From Pyxicephalus adspersus (taxonomy: Eukaryota > Chordata > Amphibia > Anura > Pyxicephalidae): 64,000 nucleotides of DNA. The stretch spans positions 16,379,762 through 16,443,761 of the forward strand of contig NC_092864.1 of NCBI RefSeq assembly GCF_032062135.1. Direction: 5' to 3'. The notes under the pieces are model-generated. The model had not been told where the DNA came from and made no database searches. It saw only the letters and a program-made list of their open reading frames with translations. Within the stretch, counting starts at the first letter, position 1, and the number at the start of each line of letters is the position of its first letter. Shown here one piece after another: positions 25,531 to 35,364 of this stretch. Both the position numbers and the translations under genes were made by a program.

Positions 25531-28500
25531 CACACACATCTACTAGATTGTAAGCTCTTCGGGGCAGGGTCCTCTCCTCCTGTGTCACAGTCTATATTCG
25601 TCTGTCATTTGCAACCCCTATTTAGGGCACAGCGCTGCGTAATATGTTGGCACTATATAAATCCTGTTTAATATTATTAATAATAATACACACTTACAAG
25701 TTAAAGCAGTTATCAAACACTTTCCATCTTCTCTCTCACATACACACACACACAGTGTTTTCCCCAGCCACTTTTAAGCTGGGCGCACCACCCGGCACTT
25801 TTTAGTAACCACCCGGCTGTTTTTGGGTGGTACTAAAGAGAGATGGGTCACATACACATACAGGGCCTGCCACCCACCAAGAATTTCTTCCCAACCACTT
25901 TAAAACAATTTCTGCGTTAAACACTGTGTGTGTATGTATACAATGCTGTGTATTTACCAGCACTTTTGCATTTGTCTGTTATAAGCTTTAACTTCCTCCT
26001 AAGAATTTTTGTACCTTCTGGCAGTCCCAGTGAATTCCTACAGGCTTTAACCATGCCCCCGTCCTATTACACATGCACCCCAGTTAGTATTTCCATGGAT
26101 ATGCTTGAGGGAAGCGCATAGAGTTTGCCATTAGCCATGCGATGAGAGACAATAAGCTGGTATTGTATTTCATGCCTTCTTCTCTGCTCTTCTCTCCCAG
26201 CCTTCACTTGGTTGGCGTTTGACAAAAGATTTGCCATTCGTGAACAGAGCAGCCTTATAAATAAAGCATTAAAAATTAATTATGTCAGGTTGTCTGGGAT
26301 ACATGACCGCAAGGTTGCCAACCATCCAGAAATCTAAGGACAGCGTGTAAAAGAATGCAGGGTAAAATAAGGCTGTCCTGTCTGAAATCAGGGGAAAAGC
26401 ACATTTTCCACAAAATAACTATTTATTTCTCTTTTTCTGTTTGGGACTATTAGTGTTTTTAATCCAAAGCTTGACCCAAATTGAAATAAACTTGCAGCTC
26501 TAACTTCTATCAAACACACATAGCTACCTGCAAATGTATAGGAACCCCAACCAAAACTAACCAATAAAACACCACCTTCATCACTATAAAATTAGACCAG
26601 TTCCACATTATTAAGGCGTCTTTAAAAAAATTTCAGCTCAGTTTTTTTTTATTATTAAAACTTCCTGATGTAAACTATTGAAAACTCACAGTGGGAAAAG
26701 ATATGTTCAAACTCTGATTGTTGTATGTGACTCCCTAATTTCCCTAATATTTATTGTTACATTCCTTAAAAAACAATATAAAATTTTAAATATAAAACAT
26801 TTCATCTCATTGCATATTTGTTTTGTAGGGGTAGAATATTAGGGTGGGGAGGTCTGGCTACTGAACTCCACCAATGATATGCAACTCATCTCACCACGCT
26901 TCAATTATCACCAAATATTCTGAACATTGGGTTTGTCTGGATCACCTTTCCATCCCAGCATGGTAAGATAAACAAACATAGTGATCACATCTTTTTAGTA
27001 AGGAATAGGAAGGCTGCCATTGCTGAATGGATTCAAAATGTGCAAGATCTAATTATTGTGTGGCTTGATGTTACCCGCCTAGCCTGCACAGAACTAAAAT
27101 TTTGCCCTATTGCACTCAATACTCCAGCGGCACGGGTTAACTGCCCAATCCACACTTCACATTATGGGAAGGACATGCCTTCGGTCCATACAAGACTAAA
27201 ATTTAGCTCACCTTTATAGTGCCAACGAGGTGCCTAGGGTGTATTCTACAAAAATAAAAGTATAATATTCCACAGATTGCAGGCTCACTGTAACCTACAT
27301 GTAAACCTGTTATGCTCAAAATTCAGTAAACCAGTAACAGCAGTGCGCACAGAAGTTAGGATAGCATTGTTCGTGGCTCTCCCTGAACTACAGATCACAC
27401 CCCATAGGTTACTAGGAAAAAGATGAGTGATTACACTACTTCTCCATACAGTATATGGAGTCAGACACCACATGCAGGGGCGGGTAAACTGCAACAGATT
27501 ATGTTTCTGTTCTTGTGTTATGTTAGATACTATAAAGCAGACTTCTAAATAATTGTGAGAATTGGTATTTAACAATACAGATGTCAGCTAACAGGGAGGT
27601 CAGAGATGAAATCAGAAATGCTGATCTGTCACAAGGTCAGGTGCCAGAGGAAGGCTGATATCCTGTTTTTGTCTCAGATAGAGTTTTATAGCTGCGTGAC
27701 TTCTGAATAATGCTATACTGCTGGAGTGTTGGAATGATACTTGGACTTTGAGGAACCCAGGACAGAGGAAAAATTGGGATTTTTCTTTAAAAGCAAGAGC
27801 TGGTAAATTTAACAAATACAACTTCTACCTTTCCATGCTGGTTCTGTAATCTTTCTCTGGATCATCAGCCATAGCCCTGCCCTGACCTCACTGGTTGCAT
27901 TTGTATTCCTTCCCAGGGAATCTCTGAAAACCAGTCCCAGAGGCTGCATCTTTAAGAAATCAACAATAGCATCTTACAAATGTCTGCCCATGCAACTTGT
28001 CACCACTAACTGTTCATTTATGTGCACCGCAATCTCCATTTATTCCTATACAAAGCACGCTACCATTGGGACAAATCATGGACTTTCCACTGGAGTTAAC
28101 TGACAATGTCACTGTGGAAGAATGTGGGAGACGCTTGATGGTGCAGCTCTTTGGCGGACACACAACATATGTGTTTATGGCTGATATAATAGACAAATAA
28201 ATATAAAACATAGACTGGGGAAAGGGGGACTGTACTAATAGTATTGGTATATTTAAAGAAAAAGTTTACAAATTATTAACAGCCCCCAGTTACACTCCAT
28301 CATCCCCTAAACACATGGTGATCCCTTCTCCTGATGCATAATTACAGTATCTCTTCTTACAATGTTGGCATTCTGCATGGTTTACATTCCAGCTGGTAAA
28401 CATCTAATGCCAAACTACCTGCACACCAAAATGCCACATACTTGCTCCTGCGAGATTGGTACAGAATATTAGTCTTTGGGCCATGAGTGCAAAGACAGCA

Positions 28501-31232
28501 CCATGCCAGAACTTTACCAGTTAAATATTACATAAACTTGTCCTTTAAAACTCCCAACTCATAATTTAGGATTACTGAAACCAGAAGCTCAGCACGGCAA
28601 TGAATCAATTAGTATTTTCAGGCACCAGATTTCTTTAATGACAGGTTTTCTTTAACATGCACAGCGATGAGGTTATGAAATAGGTTTAGCAGAGCTCTGT
28701 TAATGCTGAATTATAACTCCTTTGTGTTCGTTTTCCTCCTGTTATATTAGCCAGTAAAGCTAATGTTTTCCCTAGCAACATCTCAAACAATTTGTGCCCA
28801 CAACGCATGCTGAACCACTTATTGTAGGCTTGGATTGCATCACGGGTTAGTTAGTCAGCCAAGGAGTGTCAATTATGGACTAGAAGGATAGAAGAAGCAG
28901 CAGACAGTGCTGGAGTCAAGTACAGGAAAGAACAGGACACAGCGAGGCCACTTACCGGACTGGAGACTGTAATCTGGAAAAAGGACAGGAAGAGGAAGTG
29001 ACGAAGGAAGAGAAGAAAAGGAAAGTAAGAAACAAGAGTTATTGGTAAAAAAGGATAATAAACATTTTAATACATTACAACTACATTAGGATGTGGAAAT
29101 TCATTTATAGGCAAATCTTAGTAAAAAAAAAAATAGCACAAAAGGAAATAACAAAAAAACAGACACCTTTTTCTGATTCTGCGAACCTGAATGCATGGTA
29201 ATGTGCTATGTATTATGGTATGTGGCATGTTGGAGCTACATTGCCTTAAATAAAATGGGACTGCAATCAGCTAAAGCAAGTAACGCGATATTTATTCACA
29301 TGTTTCTGCCTCTGGTGAACAGAGTTCCTGGAGTGGGGAGAATGAGCCCGGGATAACATTTACCTTATCCTAGAACAATTCTGCAGGTCTGGGTTTGCAA
29401 GGGGAACTTACAACTTGTCCAGCAAACCTTCAAAGTGGTACCTAATTCCTGCAGTCAGACCCACTATGGCTCTTCAAGTAAACACTTTGATAAGATCCGG
29501 CAGAGAAAGGCTCTCAAAAACACAAAAACAAAAAAACAAACAAACATGCCCGTTAGGTAAAAGCTTAAAAGTTGTTCTGTTTACTAAAAAAGGACAAGAA
29601 ATAATGATATAACTGGGTACCAGAGATAGGATTTTTCGAACGGGCTAGTGAAGGCGGAGATAATGTGCAAGCAAAAGCAAAGTATATCTGGACATATGAC
29701 ATACACAAGCATTGTATGTACAAATTACTAAATCAAATCTGATCTAATTTCTGATCACTACTATCAGTGCAGAATATTACACATGTGCCCAGCGACTTGA
29801 AATTTCCAATCAATTAGATTGGTTGGTTGCTTTTGTGTACCAAGTTTAACTAGGACAACTTCTTTAAGATTGTACCTACAAAAAGCCTTCTGTGCTGACA
29901 ACCTCTTCCTCATGGCTGACATCCAGAATGCTACTGTAAATTAAGCTTCTGGTTTCCCCTTTGGAGTGCATATTCAAAATATACATTGAAGCAGAATTCC
30001 CTAACAGGTGCTCCTAAAAAAGAAGACCTTACAATGCCTTAAGTGGAAATACTGAGGGTAACTAAAATCCCATAAATCTCTCTCTCTCATAATATAAACT
30101 CTTTGCTAGTTCATCTTCAACCAAAAAATATTGGATGGAGTTTGTGTTTCCGTATGGTTTTGCTTACAAACTTTGCATATATTGTGTAATCTCAAATTCA
30201 AGCTCTGTTTTTTTTTTTTTTTTAAGTTAACAAATGTATTTGATGTAATCTTACCCACTGTGCTTACCTTTTCTGTTTCACAGTTATGCCTTTCTGCATC
30301 AGAGCCTTCTCATTAGCTATCTGAAGTAACTGTATTTCTTTACGGGAGAAGAGCCGGATAGCAAAGGCTTTCTCCAAGAGTTTTTCTGGAGTCACCGATT
30401 TGTTAATGTCCTTTATAAACGTCTGAATGTCTCCTTTCACATTATTTGACTCCATGGGCTGACCACCTCTTACCTTGTGGAAGAATTTTAGGAGAGCCAG
30501 CGCTATCCTGAAGAGAACTTTGTAACCTTCCACTAAAAACACATCAAACACCCGTGTAACGTAGTTAAAGGGCAGGTCTCCAAAAAGCCATCTTTGCCAG
30601 TCAGAATACACCTCCATGACATCTTCAGATACTGCTACCATGAGCTTGTGAGGTCCTTGGCAGTATTTTCCTGCTAGATCCCCGAACGTCATGCAAGAGG
30701 ACTCAAATGCTAAGAAAGTTTGGTCAACAAGCCGCCTGTTCGGGTCATTGCAAGCCAAAATTCGAGAGACGCTTTCAAAGCATTCGGCTTCGTCCTGGCT
30801 GTAGTGCAACAGCAGAGCTACAATAGAGGGCAGTGCAGGACAGAAGGAGATATCTGGAAATTGATTTGAGATGCACATAATGATTTTCCTTACTGCTCCA
30901 ATCCCTTCAGAGTTCAAACAGTAGCTGGGAACCTGGCGGTCATCCACAAACTCCGGTAGTGGTAATGTACTGGTGTTCCTCTTGCCCACTATTTTTCCCA
31001 CAATGTCACGGTACACACTGGCATCCGGTGTCACGGTACGGCAAGGGATGTCTTTGATAAGCTTTTTATATACCTTTGCCCGTAGTGAGTGGTTCTTGGC
31101 CCAATATCCCTGACGGGAAAGCTGTTTCAGTTCCTGTAAATCATTACAGTTAAGTACTTTAGGGCTCAGTTCCTGGCCACCATTTTCCATCTTATCCCAG
31201 TCCACGAAGCGGCCATATTCGGGGTCATCCAT
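17678..31232 (-). CDS. tbc1d24: TBC1 domain family member 24, complete coding span (7 exons)
   Basis: TBC1D24 couples a Rab-GAP-like TBC domain to a C-terminal TLDc domain. It acts in synaptic vesicle trafficking, ARF6-linked neurite growth and oxidative-stress protection at membranes; human mutations cause epilepsy, deafness and DOORS syndrome (family knowledge). Exons: 31232-30268, 28973-28956 (microexon), 23061-22903, 22040-21977, 19628-19533, 18771-18549 and 17856-17678. The total is 1704 nt, or 567 residues plus stop, with every junction GT/AG and in frame. The TBC domain spans about 45-262 and TLDc about 345-562. Basic pocket residues K36, R40, K238, R242, R293 and R297 are all present. 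The start ATG (GCCATGG context) matches the human N-terminus in length and sequence. No frameshift or premature stop is seen, so it looks functional. Confidence 0.97.
18023..18240. repeat. Harbinger-like MITE fragment (degenerate)
   Basis: The stretch contains GTCGTTCATG, GATCGATGAACGAT, 'cattggaaacgactg' and 'acgtgtgtacgcaacctta', the same word types that mark the copies at 8470-8887 and 39863-40264. Ends are not clear. It lies in the last intron of tbc1d24. Confidence 0.4.
18549..18771 (-). CDS. tbc1d24: tbc1d24 coding exon (TLDc, residues 435-509)
   Basis: Acceptor TATATTTAG/CTG at 18772 and donor ATAG/GTGAGT at 18548. It encodes [19 protein letters not shown], then a low-complexity Ser/Asp/Ala loop, then [20 protein letters not shown] and [13 protein letters not shown]. 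The polar loop (about residues 455-475) is the most divergent stretch against human and is probably a flexible insert in TLDc. The exon starts in phase 0 and ends in phase 1 (223 nt). Confidence 0.96.
19533..19628 (-). CDS. tbc1d24: tbc1d24 coding exon (TLDc, residues 403-434)
   Basis: Acceptor GCTTTCTAG/GTG at 19629 and donor TTTCGG/GTAAGA at 19532. The 96-nt exon, in phase 0 at both ends, encodes [20 protein letters not shown] followed by [12 protein letters not shown], the central TLDc strand block with the conserved F-x-G-x-G-E-x-F-V-F motif. Confidence 0.96.
20013..20283 (+). pseudogene. Possible non-LTR retrotransposon RT C-terminal remnant
   Basis: One frame reads [20 protein letters not shown] followed by ML. 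The HLEYC block resembles the C-terminal part of CR1/L2-clade reverse transcriptases. Further along another frame reads [14 protein letters not shown] before a stop. Frames change and identity is weak. It sits in a tbc1d24 intron, antisense to the gene. Confidence 0.3.
21977..22040 (-). CDS. tbc1d24: tbc1d24 coding exon (TLDc, residues 381-402)
   Basis: Acceptor GTTTTCAG/GTT at 22041 and donor CAAGAG/GTGTGT at 21976. The 64-nt exon completes Arg381 and encodes [20 protein letters not shown] plus E. The donor GTGTGT is weaker than the other donors of the gene. An in-frame read-through would give GTG TGT, so the boundary is fixed by the next exon beginning VCGAYL, as in human. Confidence 0.95.
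22385..22445 (-). repeat. Dispersed repeat core: GAAGAAG ... GAAACGCGTTG
   Basis: The minus strand reads CCCCTGAAGAAGTGGGAAAA then TACCTGTGAAACGCGTTGGAG. The two outer blocks match the loop of the 59.1-59.7 kb foldback and the loci at 50.96 and 52.6 kb; the inner bases differ. The surrounding AT-rich repeat body has no visible ends. Confidence 0.5.
22903..23061 (-). CDS. tbc1d24: tbc1d24 coding exon (TLDc start, residues 328-381)
   Basis: Acceptor GTCTGACAG/ACAG at 23062 and donor AGCCG/GTAAGC at 22902. The 159-nt exon enters and leaves in phase 2 and encodes [40 protein letters not shown] and [13 protein letters not shown] second AG four bases into the exon would break the frame, so the first AG is used. 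The phase matches both inclusion and skipping of the upstream microexon. Confidence 0.95.
23288..23545 (+). mobile_element. hAT-type MITE, family H copy 2
   Basis: Starts CAGTGCTTCTCAACC and ends 'gataagaaatgctg'. The 8-bp flanks ttatagat and ttctagag match at 6 of 8 positions with central TA. Internal landmarks 'gtttctccagaggttgctag' and 'gacctgaaagttat' are shared with the other copies. It is in the tbc1d24 intron after the microexon. Confidence 0.75.
24045..24070. repeat. (CA)13 microsatellite
   Basis: Uninterrupted CA dinucleotides, 26 bp, in a tbc1d24 intron. Confidence 0.95.
24545..24820 (+). mobile_element. 5'-truncated L1-type retrotransposon insertion with 15-bp TSD
   Basis: The 246-bp insert (24560-24805) is flanked by a perfect duplication CAAAAGGAATTTCTA (24545-24559 and 24806-24820). 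It ends with 'tgaaacttcaataaaaaaa' and an A-rich tail (TTAAAAAAAAAAACAAAAAA), the usual 3' end of vertebrate L1 elements. Severe 5' truncation, a poly(A)-like tail and a long duplication are hallmarks of target-primed reverse transcription. It is inserted in a tbc1d24 intron, antisense to the gene, and no ORF remains. Confidence 0.85.
25498..25527. repeat. (AT)n microsatellite
   Basis: About 15 AT dinucleotides, next to the SINE-like copy that follows. Confidence 0.95.
25543..25688 (+). repeat. SINE-like dispersed repeat
   Basis: TAGATTGTAAGCTCTTCGGG, 'cctcctgtgtcacagtct', CATTTGCAACCCCTATTTA and 'gcgctgcgtaatatgttgg', then TTATTAATAATAATA. Same family as 2291-2462; complete from the 'tagattgtaagc' start to the tail. 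Confidence 0.8.
25753..25926 (+). mobile_element. hAT-like MITE, family K copy 1
   Basis: Begins CAGTGTTTTCCCCAGCC and ends 'gcgttaaacactg', a short inverted repeat. The body carries 'accacccggcac' and its partial inverse 'gggtggtac'. It sits in a CA/TG tract, which blurs the target site. An inverted relative is at 37797-37951. Confidence 0.6.
25927..28955. other. Intron of tbc1d24, no other feature recognised
   Basis: Intron sequence between the microexon and the 23.06 kb exon. ORFs of 60-96 codons on both strands have no recognisable motif or splice-bounded structure. Confidence 0.55.
28956..28973 (-). CDS. tbc1d24: tbc1d24 18-nt microexon
   Basis: Between a long pyrimidine tract ending TTTTTCCAG and a consensus donor GTAAGTGG lies exactly 18 nt, ATTACAGTCTCCAGTCCG. 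It enters and leaves in phase 2, adding six residues (LQSPVR; local protein KQKRLQSPVRQNVHL). Human TBC1D24 has an 18-nt, neuron-enriched microexon at the same junction (c.965/966), giving the 559- versus 553-residue isoforms. The inserted residues differ from human, but position, size and phase are the same. Tissue regulation here is inferred. Confidence 0.88.
28974..29033 (-). promoter_or_regulatory. Extended polypyrimidine tract upstream of the microexon
   Basis: About 55 nt on the minus strand that are nearly all C/T, running into CCTGTCCTTTTTCCAG at the microexon acceptor. Very short exons depend on strong intronic splicing signals, and such tracts are typical binding sites for PTBP-type regulators (family knowledge). 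Regulation here is inferred. Confidence 0.6.
28974..30267. other. Intron of tbc1d24 upstream of the microexon
   Basis: About 1.3 kb. Apart from the polypyrimidine tract and A-rich runs, nothing was recognised. Confidence 0.6.
30268..31232 (-). CDS. tbc1d24: tbc1d24 first coding exon (TBC domain, residues 1-322)
   Basis: 965 coding nt from ATG at 31232 to donor AGAAAAG/GTAAGC at 30267, the same length as the human exon that ends at c.965. It encodes [19 protein letters not shown], then the pocket helix [13 protein letters not shown] (K36, R40), [62 protein letters not shown] (K238, R242) and [14 protein letters not shown] (R293, R297). In place of the classic TBC 'DxxR' arginine-finger motif there is D-I-P-C-R, as in other TBC1D24 proteins. 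Confidence 0.98.
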
Positions 31233-31285
31233 GGCTAATCTTTACCAGAAAATTGTCTTGTAAGCAGTTTTCAGTTCATAGCTTC
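31233..31285 (-). other. tbc1d24: tbc1d24 5' UTR portion of exon 2 with a minimal uORF
   Basis: A strong acceptor (TTTTCTGCTTTCAG) ends at 31286, leaving 53 untranslated nt before the ATG. This part contains ATG AAC TGA, a two-codon upstream ORF ending well before the main start. The main ATG has a GCCATGG context. The upstream exon is not identified with certainty (see the CpG region at 43.1-43.56 kb). Confidence 0.75.
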
Positions 31286-32474
31286 CTGAAAGCAGAAAAC
31301 AAAAGTAATAAATTGCCAATATTTCAGTGTTTCCCAGTTTTTGTCACTGCCACCAAAATTTACCAAACAAATGTTAAACTCATTCCCTATCTTAGGAGAA
31401 ACTGAAGCTATGAATGGCTTAATGCAAGGCAGACTTTGCAAAATAATATAATGTATTAATTTTAACCTCACAAGTGTTGGGTGCCACCAGGAAAGTACCC
31501 CAAAGTACCGGGGGCCATTATTAATATAAGATGCAGAAGAATAGACATCACAGAAAATACATTCAGAAGTCCATCTGGATAAACAATTACTATGCCTGTA
31601 ATACAAGAGGCCTGTTCCGTTGGGTCCAGTAAATGTTTGTACAATCCCACTCTCCTGTTCGCAGGGTTTTAGACAGGCAGCATTACATAAAGTCAGCAGT
31701 AGTGAAGATAACATCAGCCGTGACCCAGATAACTTGAAACCGAAGTTAAAACATTAAACAGCCATGTACAAACTATGCAAAGTGCCAGAGGAAAGGTGGT
31801 CTAGCCAAAACACCCTATTCTAACATACGGAGGCCTGCTAACAATATTACGCAAAATGAAAGCCAGGCCACCAGCATGTGCAAATACAGCAGATATTATG
31901 ACCCCAGCAGGTCCCAAATGTTGCTGATGTAGAGGAAAGGAGCTGCGTTCTGCATTCACAATCCAGGGATGACACCTCAACACCAGATGACTCGGCCACA
32001 AAGCACAGCATTATAGCTTGATGGAGTCAGAGAACTACAAGATTCAGAATGGTAAATCCACAAAGGTTACACATTTAAAATGGAGAAGATCTAACATATT
32101 TCAGGGTATGTATTTAAAAAAGGTAACAAAACGGCCGACACGGTAATAGAATTTACTGCAGCAGACTGGTTTGCAGTGTCTGGCCTGTTACAAGGTCAGT
32201 GTAGGCCTATACAGTGCTCTGTATATTCACCCTATAGATGGGTGCTGTGCTAGGATGAATTTGGGGGGCTTGCAGTTATTCATTGCAAACCAGCCCCAGG
32301 CCATGTACATTGTTTAGTTTAATGTTGCTGGAAACAATCTTTCCTGATAGTTCTAATATCACTAGAAACAAACGAATTCTGTACACACGGCACTGTCTAT
32401 GGAGAGGGAAGGATGAGCAAGGGGCACCACACTGACCTCTTCATAGGAAAGTACAGCAGTCTGCCCCCATTCAG
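31286..32474. other. Probable intron 1 of tbc1d24, proximal part
   Basis: ORFs of 147 and 60 codons on the minus strand are open only by chance: no motif, and overlapping frames. No repeat was recognised. Confidence 0.5.
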
Positions 32475-32571
32475 TCATTCATCTCTCTGTCATTTGCTAC
32501 CTCTATTTAATGTACAGCTCTGCATAATATGTTGGCGCTACATACATCCTGTTTATTAAGAATAATAATGA
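32475..32571 (+). repeat. SINE-like repeat, 5'-truncated copy
   Basis: Keeps only the 3' half: 'tctgtcatttgctacctcta', TTTAATGTACAGCTCTGCAT and 'gttggcgctacata', then an ATAATA tail. Confidence 0.7.
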
Positions 32572-32681
32572 ATCCGACAAATTAATAAACAGCATTGGGG
32601 GACTACTGTACTTTCCGCTAGATTTAGATTTCCGCCTAAAAAAAAAAATCATTGTTCATCTCCGGCAATAATTATCTATAG

Positions 32682-32953
32682 CAGGGTTTCTCAACCAGGG
32701 TTCCTCCAGAGGTTGCTAGAGGTTCCTTGAGTTATGAGCATATTTAGACCTCTCAGGTCAATTTCCATGGACACGGATAACCTTTTTGGCTATCTGTAAG
32801 GATTACATTTGTCTCCATGGCCAGCAATGTACGAGACATTCACCCCACTAACCACCATACTAATATACTGTGAGCTGTGGATAGTAATCATAGTACGGGT
32901 TTCCTTGAGATCTGAATGTTATTTCAAGGATATCCCCCATGTTAAAAAGGGGG
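32682..32953 (+). mobile_element. hAT-type MITE, family H copy 3
   Basis: Starts CAGGGTTTCTCAACC; the right terminus has decayed to 'gttaaaaaggggg'. The flanks atctatag and atcatatg match partially. Internal landmarks 'ttcctccagaggttgctag' and 'actgtgagctgtggatagta' are shared with the family. Confidence 0.7.
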
Positions 32954-33276
32954 ATCATATGTATAAGGCTGTGTACATAACCTTACACAAACCTGCACGT
33001 TTGAACCTAGCTGGTAGTGGACGTTTATAACGTTTTTTTGTACCTTGTACCTTCCCTTGGATTGTTTTGAGCAGAAAGAAAATATTTTAAAAAAATTATG
33101 TTGTAATAATATAAAAGAAAATGTAGAGCCAGTGAATGTAAAATTAATCACCAGCTCAATACAAGTTGAGCCTGCCAGTTTTCACATGCTTATTTCTCCA
33201 TGTTGTTACTATAATAGAGATTGGCCACAAGAGGGGGCTCTGCAATTTACTACGATCACTCAGCACCCCTGCTTAA

Positions 33277-33849
33277 CGCAGAACTAAACTCAACATTTTC
33301 ACTCTAGATAAAAAGGCTAGACAACCCTTGTATGTAAAGGAAAAATATAAACTATTTGTTATTTTTTTTTGCAAAAAACAAATGGTACAGCACCTCCCAT
33401 TTCAGTCTTGATCGCTGGGAGCGCAGAGCCTCCTGGGATTCTTACGTCACACAGGCCGGGAGGCTCTGGTTGCTCCTTCTACGCATGCCCTAATCGCAGA
33501 CATTTTTTCTATTAGGGGAAAGAGATGCTGACAACCCTTTTTTTTTTAATGCAACACCTTTTTTGTGTGGACACGCAGTTCTGGCATGTGCAGAAGGCGA
33601 ATTTACATGCGCAATGAGATCGATTTTTTTGCCCCCTTACAGCAGCCTATGTCACCCAATCTTGCACCTGCACAGCGCGAGATCGGCTGACATAGTGTGA
33701 AGGAAGAAAGAGGCTGAAGATGACGGTGCTGGGACAAAGGAGAATTGCAGAACGGCACGGGACCCAACTGAGGAAAGCTACACTGTGATTAATGGATCTG
33801 TGGAATTAAAGGCAAGTGCAATTTTTTTATTTTTCAGTTTAGTTCTGCT
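33277..33849. mobile_element. TTAA-type MITE with GCAGAACTAAA termini
   Basis: 573 bp flanked by TTAA on both sides (33273-33276 and 33850-33853). Ends are CGCAGAACTAAACT and AGTTTAGTTCTGCT, an inverted repeat of about 13 bp. TTAA targets are used by piggyBac and Kolobok elements (family knowledge). The middle is moderately GC-rich with 'gcacctgcacagcgcgagat'. Non-coding. Confidence 0.75.
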
Positions 33850-33853
33850 TTAA

Positions 33854-34180
33854 AACAGAAGTAAAGTTCTACTTTTAAGAATCGTTATTGCAGAAAGAAA
33901 CAGGCGATATCCTGTATTCTGCAATAAATCTTCCTACCTGCCTGATTGTTTTGAGTATCTGGCAAATGGCTGAGCTGCACATGCGCGGCATCTACTTTGG
34001 ATGCTGGGAAAAGGGACATTCCCGACTTCCCCTGTGCAACCAAGGACTAAATGAGCTCCGGCACACTCACCTGGGAGTTATGTTATCCCGGCCAATAAAG
34101 ATGATAGTCTACAGGAAGAAAGGAGATCTGCGAGGGAAATGGGGACAGGAAAGTATCACGTGTTAAGTTCTGTTTTAACA
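33854..34180 (+). repeat. Relative of the TTAA element, directly adjoining
   Basis: Begins 'aacagaagtaaagttcta' and contains 'ttattgcagaaagaaacagg', 'ctacctgcctgattg', 'gagctgcacatgcgcggcat' and 'tatcccggccaataaa', phrases shared with 7548-8400 and 38225-38380. It ends near 'agttctgttttaac', so it probably shares the TTAA at 33850-33853 with its neighbour. Confidence 0.55.
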
Positions 34181-34900
34181 AAAAAGTACAATATCCTGCA
34201 CATTGGAAGTGCAATGTTTTTAGCAGGTCGGCTGAGGAAAAGACATTGCAAAAAAATTTTTTCATATGTGATTAAATAAAAATACAACAGCTTATATTTT
34301 CCTTTTGCCCAATGTAGGTCTTTAATTTTAACATGCCTACATGTGAAACAATTACCCTATTTATACTTTACACTGACTCCATCTTGCTCGTCAGTCACAA
34401 CATGCAGAGGGAGAGGTGACCGGGCACCATGCAGATCCATTACAGAATCATTGCACCAATCAATGAAACCCTGTAATGTGATTAAACACACTTAGATCGG
34501 CCTAGAAATAGCTGCCGGCTTTAAATGTCACTCGGCATTGCTGCACCCTGCAAGTGAGGGCACAACCACACCAGCAATTCAATACAAGCAAATGGTCTGA
34601 GCTGCACTCTGTTGTGGCAGAGTGATTAAAATGCAATTAATTCTTTTTATAATGCAAAATCACTTAACTGGTAAAAACAATCATAATGGCACAGTGGGGG
34701 GGGAATACACATGTGGAGGAGCCAGGAATTTATAACCGAGTTTATATCGGAGGACCCGGTATGTGTGGAATATGCCTGTGCACATGGACATGTTGAAAGG
34801 AACAAAATATGATATAAGCTGATACAATGTACCAAAGAGAATTTTCTTTAACTGTTATGGATTAGGCACAATGAAAATTTCTAAATGTTCTCCCCCAACC
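34181..34900. other. Intronic/upstream sequence, nothing recognised
   Basis: No supported ORF, repeat boundary or conserved motif. Confidence 0.55.
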
Positions 34901-35041
34901 TCTTAGATTGTAAGCTCTTCTGGGCAGGGTCCTCTCCTCCTCCTGTGTCGCTGTCTGTATCTGTCATTTGAAACCCCTATTTAATGTACAATGCTGCGTA
35001 ATATGTTGGCGCTATGTAAATACTAATTATTATTAATATTA
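34901..35041 (+). repeat. SINE-like dispersed repeat
   Basis: TTAGATTGTAAGCTCTTCTG, 'cctcctcctgtgtcgctgtc', 'tttgaaacccctatttaatg' and TGTTGGCGCTATGTAAATA, with an ATTATTAATATTAA tail. Full-length by the standard of the copies here. Confidence 0.8.
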
Positions 35042-35364
35042 ACTTAGCAAATGATCAATGAAGGTTCTTCCCTTATTTGTGATATAATGGTTGGGGGTCC
35101 ATTACACACCGGATTTTTCATTTCCAAATAGATTTTGGACAATCAGATCTGAAGGTAAATCAGCAGCGGATGAATAATGATTGATGATTTTTGGGGAGCA
35201 GATCATTTAGACTTGCTGGTAAAGTCAGGAGCACTGTAAAAATTTGATTTGATTGGAATTCCAATGGAGAGGGAAAAATATACACAGGTTTGGAGTGTTT
35301 TGGGACTTAAGAAAAATGATTGGTTGTAAAATAGGCAGCAGATCTGTTCTTATGCACCAGGCCA

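Noticed and set aside
31271..31714. 147-codon minus ORF directly upstream of the first tbc1d24 coding exon
   Set aside because: It runs through the splice acceptor at 31286 into the intron, has an overlapping open frame, and shows no similarity to the N-terminus of any TBC1D24 protein.
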